Assembly (NCBI GenBank): GCA_026387665.1
Contig: JAPLLG010000004.1
Location: 1-64,000 of the forward strand
DNA from: Nitrospirota bacterium
GTDB lineage: Bacteria > Nitrospirota > Nitrospiria > Nitrospirales > Nitrospiraceae
Direction of reading: 5' to 3'
Length of the DNA: 64,000 nt
Shown: positions 33,802 to 42,624 of the stretch, in pieces
Numbering within the stretch: the first letter of the stretch is position 1
Layout: each line of letters opens with the position of its first letter
Notes under the pieces: model-generated
The model's input: only the letters and a program-made list of their open reading frames with translations
Told to the model about the DNA's origin: nothing
Database searches by the model: none
Position numbers and translations under genes: made by a program

Positions 33802-34392
33802 ATGGGAAATTTACGATGTAACACAGGCAAGCGAGGCGCGAGGCGAGTATCGCTAGAGCAAGCTCTTAAGCGAATTCGTTTGTTTGCCACTGATGTCGAC
33901 GGCGTCTTGACGGATGCCGGGATGTACTATGCCGAGTCCGGCGATGAGTGGAAGAAGTTTAATACGCGGGATGGCATGGGGCTCAAATTGTTGCAGAAGG
34001 CTGGCATTATCACCGCCATCGTGACGCAGGAACGGACCAAGCTGGTGGCGCGGCGCGCGGAGAAGCTCGCGATTCCTGAGCTGCACCAAGGGGTGCTGGA
34101 CAAGTTGTCCCTCGTCTGTGAAATGGCGGCACGTCATGGGCTGACCCTGAGCCAGGTCGCCTATATCGGGGACGATGTCAACGATTTGGAGACGCTGAAA
34201 GAAGTGGGGTTTTCCGCTGCCCCGGCCGATGGAATGCCCCAGATCGCGGCAGTGGTCGACTATGTCTGTCAGAAGAAGGGCGGGGAGGGGGCGGTTCGAG
34301 AAATTTGCGAGATGATTCTGGGAGTACAAAGTCGAAAGTCGAAAGTCCGAAATTCTAAGGTGCACGTTCAGGAAAGCGCTCGCAAGAAATAA
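33802..34392 (+). CDS. kdsC: KdsC-type HAD phosphatase (3-deoxy-D-manno-octulosonate 8-phosphate phosphatase)
   Basis: The protein is about 196 residues from ATG 33802. RLFATDVDGVLTDAGMYY carries the nucleophile aspartate of C0-type HAD phosphatases; VTQERTKLVARRAEKL and YIGDDVNDLETLKEVGFSAAPADG complete the KdsC pattern. The usual substrate is Kdo-8-phosphate; related enzymes act on N-acylneuraminate-9-phosphate. The last ~20 residues (basic, QSRKSKVRNSKV) are encoded by a GTCGAAA repeat and exceed the usual family end. manC follows after 11 nt. Confidence 0.83.
   Translation: MGNLRCNTGKRGARRVSLEQALKRIRLFATDVDGVLTDAGMYYAESGDEWKKFNTRDGMGLKLLQKAGIITAIVTQERTKLVARRAEKLAIPELHQGVLDKLSLVCEMAARHGLTLSQVAYIGDDVNDLETLKEVGFSAAPADGMPQIAAVVDYVCQKKGGEGAVREICEMILGVQSRKSKVRNSKVHVQESARKK
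34327..34357 (+). repeat. GTCGAAA tandem repeat within the 3' end of kdsC
   Basis: Three imperfect units (AGTCGAAAGTCGAAAGTCCGAAA) lie inside the final codons of kdsC and encode the basic tail SRKSKVRNSK. The word is unrelated to the conserved part of the gene and resembles the other short gene-end repeats in this locus. Confidence 0.55.
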
Positions 34393-34403
34393 GAGATCAG
34401 TTT

Positions 34404-35885
34404 ATGGCTTTTTCTAAACGACCAACCCCGAACCTCAAACGCGAGAACCATATCTACCCCGTGATTATGGCCGGTGGCAGCGGCACCAGGTTTTGGCCAT
34501 TGAGTCGGCAGTTGTTCCCCAAGCAGCTGCTGCGGATCATGGGAGATGAAACGTTGATTCAGCAGACCATGCGCCGCGTGGTCTGCGCGTCAGCGCCCGA
34601 TCGGGTGATGATCTCCACGAATCCAGCCCAAGCAGAGTCCATTCGCGCCCAGCTGGGTGAGTGGAAAGACGCGCTGTCAGACAATTTCGTGCTGGAGCCT
34701 GAAGGGCGTAATACCGCTCCAGCTATTGCCTTGGTGGCCTTGGAACTGGTCCGTCGTGATCCTGCCGCAATTATGCTGGTGGTGCCGGCCGATCATATTA
34801 TTAAAGGCCAGCGAGCCTTTGATGCGGCTGTCTCAATGGCTGCGACATTGGCGAAGCAGGATTATCTGGTGACCTTCGGCATCCAGCCGATCCGTCCGGA
34901 AACTGGCTATGGCTACATTAGGCCCAATCGGAAAGTGACGCTGGGGAAACAGGGCACGCTCAAGGGCCATCCCGTCAGCCGATTCGTGGAAAAGCCCAAT
35001 GCCACCAAGGCTGCGCAGTATCTCAAAGCCGGGGACTATTACTGGAATAGCGGCATGTTTGTGTGGCGGGCTGCGGCGATTCTCGATGAGATTAAACGCC
35101 ACCAACCGGCTCTCTCTCTCGGGATCGAACGGATCGGCCACTTGATGGGGTCTGGCGCGACCAGACAGTCCATCGATGAGGCCTATCGGGCGCTCACGCC
35201 GGTTTCGATCGACACGGGAGTGATGGAGCAATCGAAGAAGGCTGCGATCGTGCCAGTCTCCTTTCAATGGTCCGACGTCGGGAGCTGGGGCAGTTTGGAT
35301 GAAGTCGCGCCGAAGGATAAGGCAGGTAATGTCGTGGTCGGTCGGGTGGTCGATGTCGGCAGCCGCCGGTCCATTGTCTACGGGGATCGTCGGCTCGTGG
35401 CAACGATCGGACTCACCGATATGGTGGTGGTCGATACGCCGGATGCCACATTGGTCTGCCCAAAATCCCGCGCGCAAGATGTGAAACAGTTGGTCGATAT
35501 TCTTAAACGGCAGAAAGCGCCGGAGCATCTGGAGCATCTGACCGTGCATCGTCCCTGGGGCTCCTATACGATTCTGGAAGAGGGACTGGGCTACAAAGTG
35601 AAGCGGGTGACGGTCAAGCCTGGAGGGCGGCTCTCGCTCCAGCTCCACCATCGACGGAGCGAACATTGGGTGGTGATCACTGGGACGGCGCGGGTGACCA
35701 GAGGCGACGAGGTCTTTGATCTCAAGACGGGGCATAGTACCGAAATTCCTCTCGAAACCAGGCACCGGTTGGAAAATCCTGGCCAAGAGACCCTGCACAT
35801 CATTGAAGTGCAAAACGGGCCTTATCTTGGGGAAGATGATATTGTCCGGTTTCAGGATGATTACGGGCGAAACATCAAACCGTGA
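34404..35885 (+). CDS. manC: Mannose-1-phosphate guanylyltransferase/mannose-6-phosphate isomerase
   Basis: This 493-residue bifunctional enzyme has the guanylyltransferase domain first (VIMAGGSGTRFWPLSRQLFPKQLL, then VVPADHII and FVEKPN). From about residue 375 it has a cupin-type isomerase domain with RPWGSYTILEEG, KPGGRLSLQLHHRRSEHW and RHRLENPG. It makes GDP-mannose from mannose-1-phosphate and interconverts fructose-6-P and mannose-6-P. With the following phosphomannomutase it forms a complete GDP-mannose supply for the polysaccharide genes. Confidence 0.95.
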   Translation: MAFSKRPTPNLKRENHIYPVIMAGGSGTRFWPLSRQLFPKQLLRIMGDETLIQQTMRRVVCASAPDRVMISTNPAQAESIRAQLGEWKDALSDNFVLEPEGRNTAPAIALVALELVRRDPAAIMLVVPADHIIKGQRAFDAAVSMAATLAKQDYLVTFGIQPIRPETGYGYIRPNRKVTLGKQGTLKGHPVSRFVEKPNATKAAQYLKAGDYYWNSGMFVWRAAAILDEIKRHQPALSLGIERIGHLMGSGATRQSIDEAYRALTPVSIDTGVMEQSKKAAIVPVSFQWSDVGSWGSLDEVAPKDKAGNVVVGRVVDVGSRRSIVYGDRRLVATIGLTDMVVVDTPDATLVCPKSRAQDVKQLVDILKRQKAPEHLEHLTVHRPWGSYTILEEGLGYKVKRVTVKPGGRLSLQLHHRRSEHWVVITGTARVTRGDEVFDLKTGHSTEIPLETRHRLENPGQETLHIIEVQNGPYLGEDDIVRFQDDYGRNIKP

Positions 35886-35961
35886 GGAGTGATCAGTGAT
35901 GGGTGATGGGTTGGGACATTCTCTGTACCGCATGACTGATCACGCTTCACTCATCACTCAT
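35886..35961. repeat. GTGATCAGTGATGGG-type inverted repeat between manC and manB
   Basis: The 90-nt intergenic space is almost entirely repeat: GTGATCAGT (35889-35897) pairs perfectly with ACTGATCAC (35935-35943), and GATGGGTGATGGG is matched by CATCACTCATCAC further right. Such self-complementary words occur between genes in many bacterial genomes. The transcript could fold here into a long hairpin, affecting the manC/manB ratio. There is no T-run. Confidence 0.6.
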
Positions 35962-35975
35962 CACAGGGGTTAGGA

Positions 35976-37376
35976 ATGGGACTTTTTCGCGAATACGATT
36001 TACGCGGTATCGTGGGCCAGGAACTGACCGATGCGATTGCGGAGCAGGTGGGGCTGGCCTACTGCACCTATGTCAAAGACCGGGGGGTGAAGACGATTTC
36101 AGTCGGGCGGGATGGCAGGCTAAGTTCGCCTGGGCTTCACAAGGCTCTCGTGCGGGGGCTCCTCGCCGGTGGAATGAACGTCATAGACATTGGAGTCTGT
36201 CCCTCGCCGCTGGTGTATTTCTCGTTGTTTCAGCTGCCGGTTGACGGCGGCATCATGATCACCGGGAGCCACAATGCGGCAGAGTACAACGGATTCAAGA
36301 TCTGCATCGGAAAAGACACGATTCATGGAGAGGAGATCCAGGCCCTTCGAGTGGTGATGGAGGCTGGCTCCTTTGTGTCTGGCGCCGGGCAGCTCTCGGA
36401 ACATCCCATCATTCCCGACTATCTGGCCTATATCAAGAAAAGCTTTGCCCACGTTAATGCGAAGCGCCTGCATGTTGTCATCGACTGTGGGAACGGTGTG
36501 GCGGCCTTGGTGGCGAAAGAGGCCTTGGAATTTTTGGGCTGTCATGTCACAGGGCTCTATTGCGATCTCGACGGGCGATTCCCCAACCATCATCCAGACC
36601 CCACGGTCTTAGAGAATCTCGACGATCTGATTCAGGCCGTCAAACAGCACAAGGCCGATGTCGGGATCGGCTATGACGGAGATGCCGATCGCATCGGGAC
36701 CATCGACGAGCAGGGGGATGTGTTGTGGGGTGACCGTCTGATGGTGGTCTACGCACGCGATATTCTGGCGGCAATGCCAGGGAGCACCATCATCTCTGAG
36801 GTCAAATCGTCACAGAGCCTCTATGACGATATTGCGAAGCAGGGGGGCCGTCCGATCATGTGGAAGACCGGCCATTCCTTGATCAAAGCGAAGATGAAGA
36901 GCGAGCAGGCGGTCTTGGCCGGCGAAATGTCCGGGCATATGTTTTTTGCCGATCGGTACTTCGGGTACGACGACGCGATTTACGCCTCATGCCGGTTAGT
37001 GGAGATTTTGGCCAAGACCACTCAGCCGCTCTCTGCCTTGGTCGCGGACCTTCCGAAGACCTCTGTTACTCCTGAGATCAGGGTTGACGTGTCGGACTCC
37101 ATCAAGTTCAAGCTGGTCAAATATGTGCAGGATCGGTTGGCAATCTGTCTGAAGACCCGCGAAGCGCTCGGTCCTGCCAAGTTGGTGCTACGCGATGTCG
37201 TCACGATTGATGGGGTCCGCGCTATTTTCGACGAGGGCTGGGGCCTAATTCGAGCCTCGAATACCCAGCCGGCCCTCGTGTTGCGGTTTGAAGCCACCTC
37301 GCCGGAGCGATTGGCCACGATCCGCGCAGTGATCGAAGGCGAATTAACTGCAGCCAAGCAAACCCTTGGCTCCTAG
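35976..37376 (+). CDS. manB: Phosphomannomutase/phosphoglucomutase
   Basis: This 466-residue alpha-D-phosphohexomutase begins MGLFREYDLRGIVG. The active phosphoserine is in GIMITGSHNAAEYNGFK, the Mg2+ loop is GYDGDADRIGTIDE and the sugar-binding loop is GEMSGHMFF. TGSHNAAEYNG replaces the more usual TASHNPxxYNG but the serine and histidine are kept. It supplies mannose-1-phosphate to ManC and possibly glucose-1-phosphate to RfbA. Confidence 0.92.
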   Translation: MGLFREYDLRGIVGQELTDAIAEQVGLAYCTYVKDRGVKTISVGRDGRLSSPGLHKALVRGLLAGGMNVIDIGVCPSPLVYFSLFQLPVDGGIMITGSHNAAEYNGFKICIGKDTIHGEEIQALRVVMEAGSFVSGAGQLSEHPIIPDYLAYIKKSFAHVNAKRLHVVIDCGNGVAALVAKEALEFLGCHVTGLYCDLDGRFPNHHPDPTVLENLDDLIQAVKQHKADVGIGYDGDADRIGTIDEQGDVLWGDRLMVVYARDILAAMPGSTIISEVKSSQSLYDDIAKQGGRPIMWKTGHSLIKAKMKSEQAVLAGEMSGHMFFADRYFGYDDAIYASCRLVEILAKTTQPLSALVADLPKTSVTPEIRVDVSDSIKFKLVKYVQDRLAICLKTREALGPAKLVLRDVVTIDGVRAIFDEGWGLIRASNTQPALVLRFEATSPERLATIRAVIEGELTAAKQTLGS

Positions 37377-38196
37377 TCGGCACCAGCCAGCGAGTTTTCT
37401 TTTTCGATATGTGTTGGCTCCTGCCTGGCTCGTCCTGGCATGCCTGATCTTGGGTGCCATGAGCGACGCGGTCTCATGGACTGGGCCTAGCGGCGATCCT
37501 CCATCAGTGAGACCCTTCCAAGTCGGAGAACGTTTCACCTACGAGATCTCTTGGCTGAATATCACAGCCGCCACAGCGGTGCTGGAAGTAACTGCTGCTG
37601 GCACGGACGGAGATCAGCCGCTGGTGAAACTGGTCACCACGGCACACTCGAGTCCCACGGTCACCAAATTCTTTCCCGTAGATAATCGGGTAGAGTCAAT
37701 ACTGGATCCCGCTACGCTGCTTCCGGAGCACTTGACCTTCAAGCGGCGAGAAGGGAAGAAGAAAGAAGACATCGAGTACACATTCCATCAGAAAGAGGGG
37801 TCGGTCACGGCGGTCAAAGGTGGGACGACGGAAATGTTTCAGATCCCACCTGGCACCCAAGACGTCATCTCCTGTCTCTATTATGCGCGCAGCGCATTGT
37901 CGTTACAGCCAGGCTCTTCTCTGACGATGAACGTGCATCACGATAAGAAGAACCACAAGCTGGACGTACGTGTTGAGGAGATCGAGACCATCAGCAGTCT
38001 ATGGGGTAAGGTCGAAACGGCCCGCGTGTTGGTCGTCATGCCGTTCCAAGGTGTCTTCCTCAACCAGGGCAACATCCGGGTATGGTTTACCAACGATGAC
38101 CGACGCATTCCTGTCAGGATGAAGGCGAAGGTGATCATCGGGTCGATTGTGGCGGATCTTGTGAGCGGGTTGCCCTCGGCGGCTCCTGTGAAGTGA
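37366..38196 (+). CDS. DUF3108-family secreted protein
   Basis: This protein is up to 276 residues, starting at TTG 37366 inside the end of manB; GTG or ATG codons further in are possible. A hydrophobic signal segment (FLFRYVLAPAWLVLACLILGAMS) precedes a beta-rich domain with FQVGERFTYEISWLNITAATAVLEV and RVWFTNDDRRIPVRMKAKVIIGSIVADLV, the hallmark of DUF3108. The function of the family is unknown; members are periplasmic or lipid-associated and often occur near cell-envelope genes. It appears to be the last gene of the polysaccharide unit. Confidence 0.8.
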   Translation: MAPSRHQPASFLFRYVLAPAWLVLACLILGAMSDAVSWTGPSGDPPSVRPFQVGERFTYEISWLNITAATAVLEVTAAGTDGDQPLVKLVTTAHSSPTVTKFFPVDNRVESILDPATLLPEHLTFKRREGKKKEDIEYTFHQKEGSVTAVKGGTTEMFQIPPGTQDVISCLYYARSALSLQPGSSLTMNVHHDKKNHKLDVRVEEIETISSLWGKVETARVLVVMPFQGVFLNQGNIRVWFTNDDRRIPVRMKAKVIIGSIVADLVSGLPSAAPVK

Positions 38197-38212
38197 AGGA
38201 CTGGAAGTTCCA

Positions 38213-38241
38213 TTGCCCACCTCACATAAAACAGCTATACT
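38213..38241 (+). promoter_or_regulatory. Sigma70-type promoter for fbp
   Basis: TTGCCC (38213-38218) and TATACT (38236-38241) are separated by 17 nt, a near-consensus arrangement. They lie 60 nt before the ATG of fbp, in a 105-nt gap after the DUF3108 gene. This marks a probable transcription start separating the housekeeping genes from the polysaccharide unit. Confidence 0.6.
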
Positions 38242-38301
38242 TGCGCCAGGTTAGGTCATTTTTCGCGGTCTTGTAACGAGTAAGGATCACCGTACTGATT
38301 C

Positions 38302-39306
38302 ATGGCACAGCAGGCTCTTACCCTCGAACGGTTTATCAGCCTTAACCAGCCAGCATTTCCAGGGGGGGCTAGTGTCCTCACGGGGTTGCTGTCTCAGATC
38401 GGCCTTGTCGGGAAATACCTGGCTCATGATCTTCGCCGCGCCGCGCTCCTGGATATGCTCGGCACGACCGGTACGACCAATGTTCAGGGCGAAACGGTTA
38501 AGAAGCTCGACGAGATTGCCAATGAGACCTTTGTCAGGCTGTTGCAACAGAATGGGCAGGTTTGTGCCTTGGCCTCTGAAGAGATGGAGCAGCCGATCAT
38601 CCTGCCGCGTAGCGGGGCGCAGGGATCCTATATGGTCCTGTTCGATCCCTTGGACGGCTCGTCCAATACGGATGTGAACATGCCACTTGGCTCGATCTTT
38701 TCCATCGTCATAAAACAGAGGCCTGATGACGTGCTGAGCGAGAGTGATCTTGTGCGGAAGGGGACAGAGCAAGTCGTAGCAGGCTATCTCCTCTTTGGCG
38801 CCAGCACGATGCTGGTCTTTACCACGGGCCAGGGGGTGCATGGGTTTACGCTGGACCCGGAGAGTGGAGACTATCTCCTCTCCCACAAAGCGATCACCAT
38901 GCCGGCTCGGGGGAAGGTCTATGCGGCCAACGAGGGGAATTACCACAAGTGGCCTGGCGGAACGCAGAAGTATTTCGACTATCTGAAAGTCAAAGATAAG
39001 GCGACCGGGCGACCCTACAGTGGGCGCTACTCCGGTTGTTTAGTCGCGGATGTGCATCGGATCCTTCTCGGGGGAGGGATCTATCTCTATCCCGGTGAGC
39101 TGGACAAACCGGAGGGAAAGCTTCGGTTGCTGTATGAAGCGAATCCCTTGGCCTGGATTGTGGAGCAGGCAGGCGGGCGGGCCAGTACCGGCACGATGCG
39201 CATCCTCGACGTGGAGGCCAAGCAGCTTCATCAGCGGGTGCCGTTGATCATCGGCAGCATGGACGACGTGCTGGAAGCGGAACGTCATATTCAAGGTCAA
39301 GCGTAA
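38302..39306 (+). CDS. fbp: Class I fructose-1,6-bisphosphatase
   Basis: This 334-residue protein contains the class I motifs: CALASEEMEQPI, the metal-binding LFDPLDGSSNTDVN, YSGRYSGCLVADVHRILLGGGIYLYPG and LLYEANPLAWIVEQAGG. It removes the 1-phosphate from fructose-1,6-bisphosphate in gluconeogenesis or the reductive pentose pathway. It is followed by aldolase after 28 nt, giving a two-gene unit that makes fructose-6-phosphate, the entry point for the ManC and GlmS reactions. Confidence 0.95.
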   Translation: MAQQALTLERFISLNQPAFPGGASVLTGLLSQIGLVGKYLAHDLRRAALLDMLGTTGTTNVQGETVKKLDEIANETFVRLLQQNGQVCALASEEMEQPIILPRSGAQGSYMVLFDPLDGSSNTDVNMPLGSIFSIVIKQRPDDVLSESDLVRKGTEQVVAGYLLFGASTMLVFTTGQGVHGFTLDPESGDYLLSHKAITMPARGKVYAANEGNYHKWPGGTQKYFDYLKVKDKATGRPYSGRYSGCLVADVHRILLGGGIYLYPGELDKPEGKLRLLYEANPLAWIVEQAGGRASTGTMRILDVEAKQLHQRVPLIIGSMDDVLEAERHIQGQA

Positions 39307-39334
39307 CGACAAGAGCCGTTTGAGGAGGGGACAC

Positions 39335-40258
39335 ATGGCAGATCGCGTACAGGACATTCTCAGCTGGTACAGCAACGACAACGCCGGAACGAAAACAAAT
39401 ATTGCCAGGCTATTGCGGCATGGCAAGTTGGCTGGGACCGGCAAGCTGGTGATTCTCCCGGTGGACCAGGGATTCGAGCATGGCCCGGCCAGGAGTTTCG
39501 CCGTCAACCCAGGCGGCTATAATCCTCTCTATCATTTTCAGTTGGCCATCGACGCTGGCTGTAATGGCTATGCGGCGCCGCTGGGATTTCTGGAAGCAGG
39601 AGCCGCGCAGCATGCCGGGCAAATCCCGCTCATCCTGAAGCTCAACAGCCACGATTCTTTGCATGACGACAAGGATCCCATGCCGTCAGTCACGGGGAGC
39701 GTCTCGGATGCTTTGCGTCTGGGCTGTGTCGCCGTGGGGTTCACGATCTATCCAGGCTCCGCCCATTGCAATGCGATGTATGAACAGCTTCGCGAAATTG
39801 CAGAAGACGCCAAGGCCTGCGGATTGGCGGTCGTTGTCTGGTCCTACCCCCGTGGTTCTGCCTTGAGCAAGGAAGGGGAAACGGCGATCGATGTGGTGGC
39901 TTATGCGGCTCAGATTGCCGCCCAGCTCGGCGCCCATATCATTAAGGTCAAGCTGCCTTCGGCGCATCTGGAGCAGGCCGCGGCGAAGAAGGTCTATGAA
40001 GCGACGCAATTGCCGATCAAGACGTTGACAGAGCGGGTCAAGCACGTGGTGCAGAGCGCGTTCGACGGACGGCGCATTGTGATTTTCTCCGGCGGCGCCA
40101 AGAGCGAAGATCAGAACGTGTTCGAGGAAGCGCGCGCGATTCGCGACGGCGGCGGGTTCGGTTCCATCATCGGGCGGAACTCGTTCCAGCGTCCCAAGCC
40201 GGAGGCGATTAAATTTCTCCACACCATCATGGGGATCTATTCCGGCGAGAGTAAGTAA
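39335..40258 (+). CDS. fbaB: Class I fructose-bisphosphate aldolase (DhnA/FbaB type)
   Basis: This 307-residue protein from ATG 39335, which follows GAGGAGGGG. Signatures include LVILPVDQGFEHGPARSF, the YPRGS segment, AHIIKVKLPS with the Schiff-base lysine and VIFSGGAKSEDQNVFEEARAIRDGGGFGSIIGRN. It cleaves or condenses fructose-1,6-bisphosphate without a metal ion. Being next to FBPase suggests a gluconeogenic or carbon-fixing use. Confidence 0.92.
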   Translation: MADRVQDILSWYSNDNAGTKTNIARLLRHGKLAGTGKLVILPVDQGFEHGPARSFAVNPGGYNPLYHFQLAIDAGCNGYAAPLGFLEAGAAQHAGQIPLILKLNSHDSLHDDKDPMPSVTGSVSDALRLGCVAVGFTIYPGSAHCNAMYEQLREIAEDAKACGLAVVVWSYPRGSALSKEGETAIDVVAYAAQIAAQLGAHIIKVKLPSAHLEQAAAKKVYEATQLPIKTLTERVKHVVQSAFDGRRIVIFSGGAKSEDQNVFEEARAIRDGGGFGSIIGRNSFQRPKPEAIKFLHTIMGIYSGESK

Positions 40259-40297
40259 GGCGTCGGCGTTTCGCGCCACGAATGGTGGATCGGTCGT

Positions 40298-41836
40298 ATG
40301 AAGCATGAAGGATCGTTGATACCTATGAAGTCACGTCGGCCTTGGGTTGTTCCGTTCACGCTGATTGCCGTGGGCATCGTCATCGGGATTGTGGTGGCGT
40401 CCGATATGGGCTGGCTGCCGAACGGCACAGCCGGGCCAGAGCCGGTTCTTGCCCCCCTCGCTCGTCCCGTGGCCACGGTGCCACAGTTGCCGATGTCCGG
40501 AGGAAGCGGGAAGAACTTCGTCGAGATTGCGAAGTCGGTTAAGCCGGCTGTCGTCAACATTGCCGCGACACGCACCGGCAAAGCGGGAGAGGGCCCTCAA
40601 GGCTCACCCTTCGATGATCCCTTCTTTCGGCGCTTTTTCGGAGACGAACTCAAGCGCGATATGCCGAAAGAACGCAAGGAAAAGGGCCAGGGGTCCGGGG
40701 TCATTGTGGATCCCAGCGGATTGATCATTACCAATAATCATGTGGTGAACAAGGCAGACGATATTCGCGTCGTGCTGTCCGATAAGCGCGAGTTTAAGGC
40801 CAAGCTGATCGGCACGGACTCGAAAACAGATATTGCCGTGATCAAGATCGAGGCGACGGGCCTGTCGCCCATCGCCTGGGCCGATTCCGATCAATTGGAA
40901 GTCGGCGAGTTCGTGCTGGCGGTGGGCAGTCCATTTGGTCTGACCCAGACTGTAACGATGGGTATTGTCAGCGCGGTCGGGCGAGCCAGTATGGGGATCG
41001 CCGAATATGAAGACTTCATCCAGACCGATGCGGCGATCAATCCGGGTAATTCAGGCGGAGCCCTGGTGAATGTTCGCGGGGAGCTGGTCGGCATCAATAC
41101 GGCCATCTTCAGCCAGAGTGGCGGGAATATGGGAATCGGGTTTGCCGTCCCCAGCAACCTGGCGCATTCGATTATGGATCAGCTGGTTCGAACAGGAAAA
41201 GTCGTGCGCGGCTGGCTAGGCGTATCGATTCAAGAGCTGTCGCCTGAGTTGGCGGCGCAATTCGGCATTACAGAAACGAAGGGCGTGCTCGTCAGCGATG
41301 TGATGGATGACAGCCCGGCAAAGAAGGCGGGATTCGAACGGGCGGATGTGATCGTGGAATTCGACGGCAAGCCGATGGATTCCCCTACGCATCTGCGCAA
41401 CGCCGTCGCGCAAACTCCGCTCGGGAAAAAGGTCTCGATCAAACTGATCAGAGACAAGAAACACAAGACGTTGGACGTGACGATCGTCGAGCAGCCCAAG
41501 TCGATGACGCAGTCCGGATCAGAGGAGAGCGAGGAGTCGATCGCGCCGACCGGGGTCCTCTCCGATCTTGAGGTGCATGAGCTCACGGAGGAGTTGGCTA
41601 GCCGGTACGGGATCAAGTCGTCCGAGCGAGGTGTGGTCGTGACGCGGGTCAAGCCAGGCAGCACGGCTGAGGAAATCGGCGTGAGGGAAGGCGACATTAT
41701 TCTGGAAGTGAATCGAAAGGCTGTGACCTCGCTCAAGACCTATGAACGGCTGCGGTCCGGTCTGTCCAAAGATCAAGCGGTCCTCTTGTTGGTCAAGCGG
41801 CAGGGCCGATCCCTCTATCTCACGCTCAGGCCCTGA
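40298..41836 (+). CDS. Do-type (DegP/DegQ) periplasmic serine endoprotease
   Basis: This 512-residue protein begins with a signal/anchor helix (FTLIAVGIVIGIVVASD). The trypsin-like domain has H148 in ITNNHVVN, D178 in KTDIAVIKI and S252 in INPGNSGGALVN. Two PDZ domains follow, at about 300-385 and 420-505, as in DegP/DegQ. It degrades or refolds misfolded envelope proteins. ATG 40325 is an alternative start nearer the signal segment. ispD follows after 5 nt. Confidence 0.93.
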   Translation: MKHEGSLIPMKSRRPWVVPFTLIAVGIVIGIVVASDMGWLPNGTAGPEPVLAPLARPVATVPQLPMSGGSGKNFVEIAKSVKPAVVNIAATRTGKAGEGPQGSPFDDPFFRRFFGDELKRDMPKERKEKGQGSGVIVDPSGLIITNNHVVNKADDIRVVLSDKREFKAKLIGTDSKTDIAVIKIEATGLSPIAWADSDQLEVGEFVLAVGSPFGLTQTVTMGIVSAVGRASMGIAEYEDFIQTDAAINPGNSGGALVNVRGELVGINTAIFSQSGGNMGIGFAVPSNLAHSIMDQLVRTGKVVRGWLGVSIQELSPELAAQFGITETKGVLVSDVMDDSPAKKAGFERADVIVEFDGKPMDSPTHLRNAVAQTPLGKKVSIKLIRDKKHKTLDVTIVEQPKSMTQSGSEESEESIAPTGVLSDLEVHELTEELASRYGIKSSERGVVVTRVKPGSTAEEIGVREGDIILEVNRKAVTSLKTYERLRSGLSKDQAVLLLVKRQGRSLYLTLRP

Positions 41837-41841
41837 GGACC

Positions 41842-42591
41842 GTGGAAGATCCCGCGCGAGAGGAGCCAGTGGCCAATCAGGTGATCGCTCTCGTGCCCGC
41901 TGCCGGGCGCGGGCTCAGGATGGGCGGTTCGACCCCTAAACAGTTTTTGGCGCTGGGCGGCGAGCCGCTCATCATCCAGTCTTTGTTGGCCTTGCAAGCC
42001 GCAGCGGTGGTTGACCAGATCATTCTCGCCGTTCCGTCCGCGGACATCGACTATTGCCAGCGTGAGATCGTCGCGAAGCATCGATTCACAAAAGTGACGA
42101 AGGTGGTGGCCGGCGGCGCTGAACGTCAGGATTCGGTGCGGCATGCGCTGGCGGAAGTTCCCTCAGGCACAGAGATCGTGCTCGTCCATGACGCGGTCAG
42201 ACCCTTTCTGACCCAAGGGATGATCGACGAGGTGGTGGCAGTGGCGAGGAAGCATGGCGCGGCGATCGTCGCCCTTCCCATGAGGGATACGGTGAAACAG
42301 GTCCGGCCTGATGGGATGATCGAACGAACGGTCGATCGGACGCCCTTGTGGCTCGCGCAGACTCCGCAGGCCTTTCGACGGGATTGGATCGAGGAAGCTC
42401 ATCGGAAAGCGCATGCCGAAGGGGTGCGGGCTACGGATGACGCCTTCCTGGTGGAATGGCTCGGGCATGCTGTGGCGGTGGTCGAGGGGAGCGGGGAGAA
42501 TATCAAAGTGACGAGGCCTGAAGATCTGGTGATCGGCGAGGCCATTCTGGCATCGAGGGTGAAGGCACGTGGAACTGGCATCTCTCACTGA
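41842..42591 (+). CDS. ispD: 2-C-methyl-D-erythritol 4-phosphate cytidylyltransferase
   Basis: This 249-residue protein from GTG 41842. ALVPAAGRGLRMGGSTPKQFLALGGEPLI is the CTP-binding signature; VLVHDAVRPFLT and the later RTPLWLAQTPQAFRRD and ATDDAFLVEWLGHAVAVVEG are conserved. It makes CDP-methylerythritol in the non-mevalonate isoprenoid pathway, which also supplies undecaprenyl carrier. A GTG start inside a short spacer after the protease gene suggests joint transcription with it. Confidence 0.93.
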   Translation: MEDPAREEPVANQVIALVPAAGRGLRMGGSTPKQFLALGGEPLIIQSLLALQAAAVVDQIILAVPSADIDYCQREIVAKHRFTKVTKVVAGGAERQDSVRHALAEVPSGTEIVLVHDAVRPFLTQGMIDEVVAVARKHGAAIVALPMRDTVKQVRPDGMIERTVDRTPLWLAQTPQAFRRDWIEEAHRKAHAEGVRATDDAFLVEWLGHAVAVVEGSGENIKVTRPEDLVIGEAILASRVKARGTGISH

Positions 42592-42624
42592 CGAACGGCG
42601 CATGGCGAATTACGAGGAGAGCCT

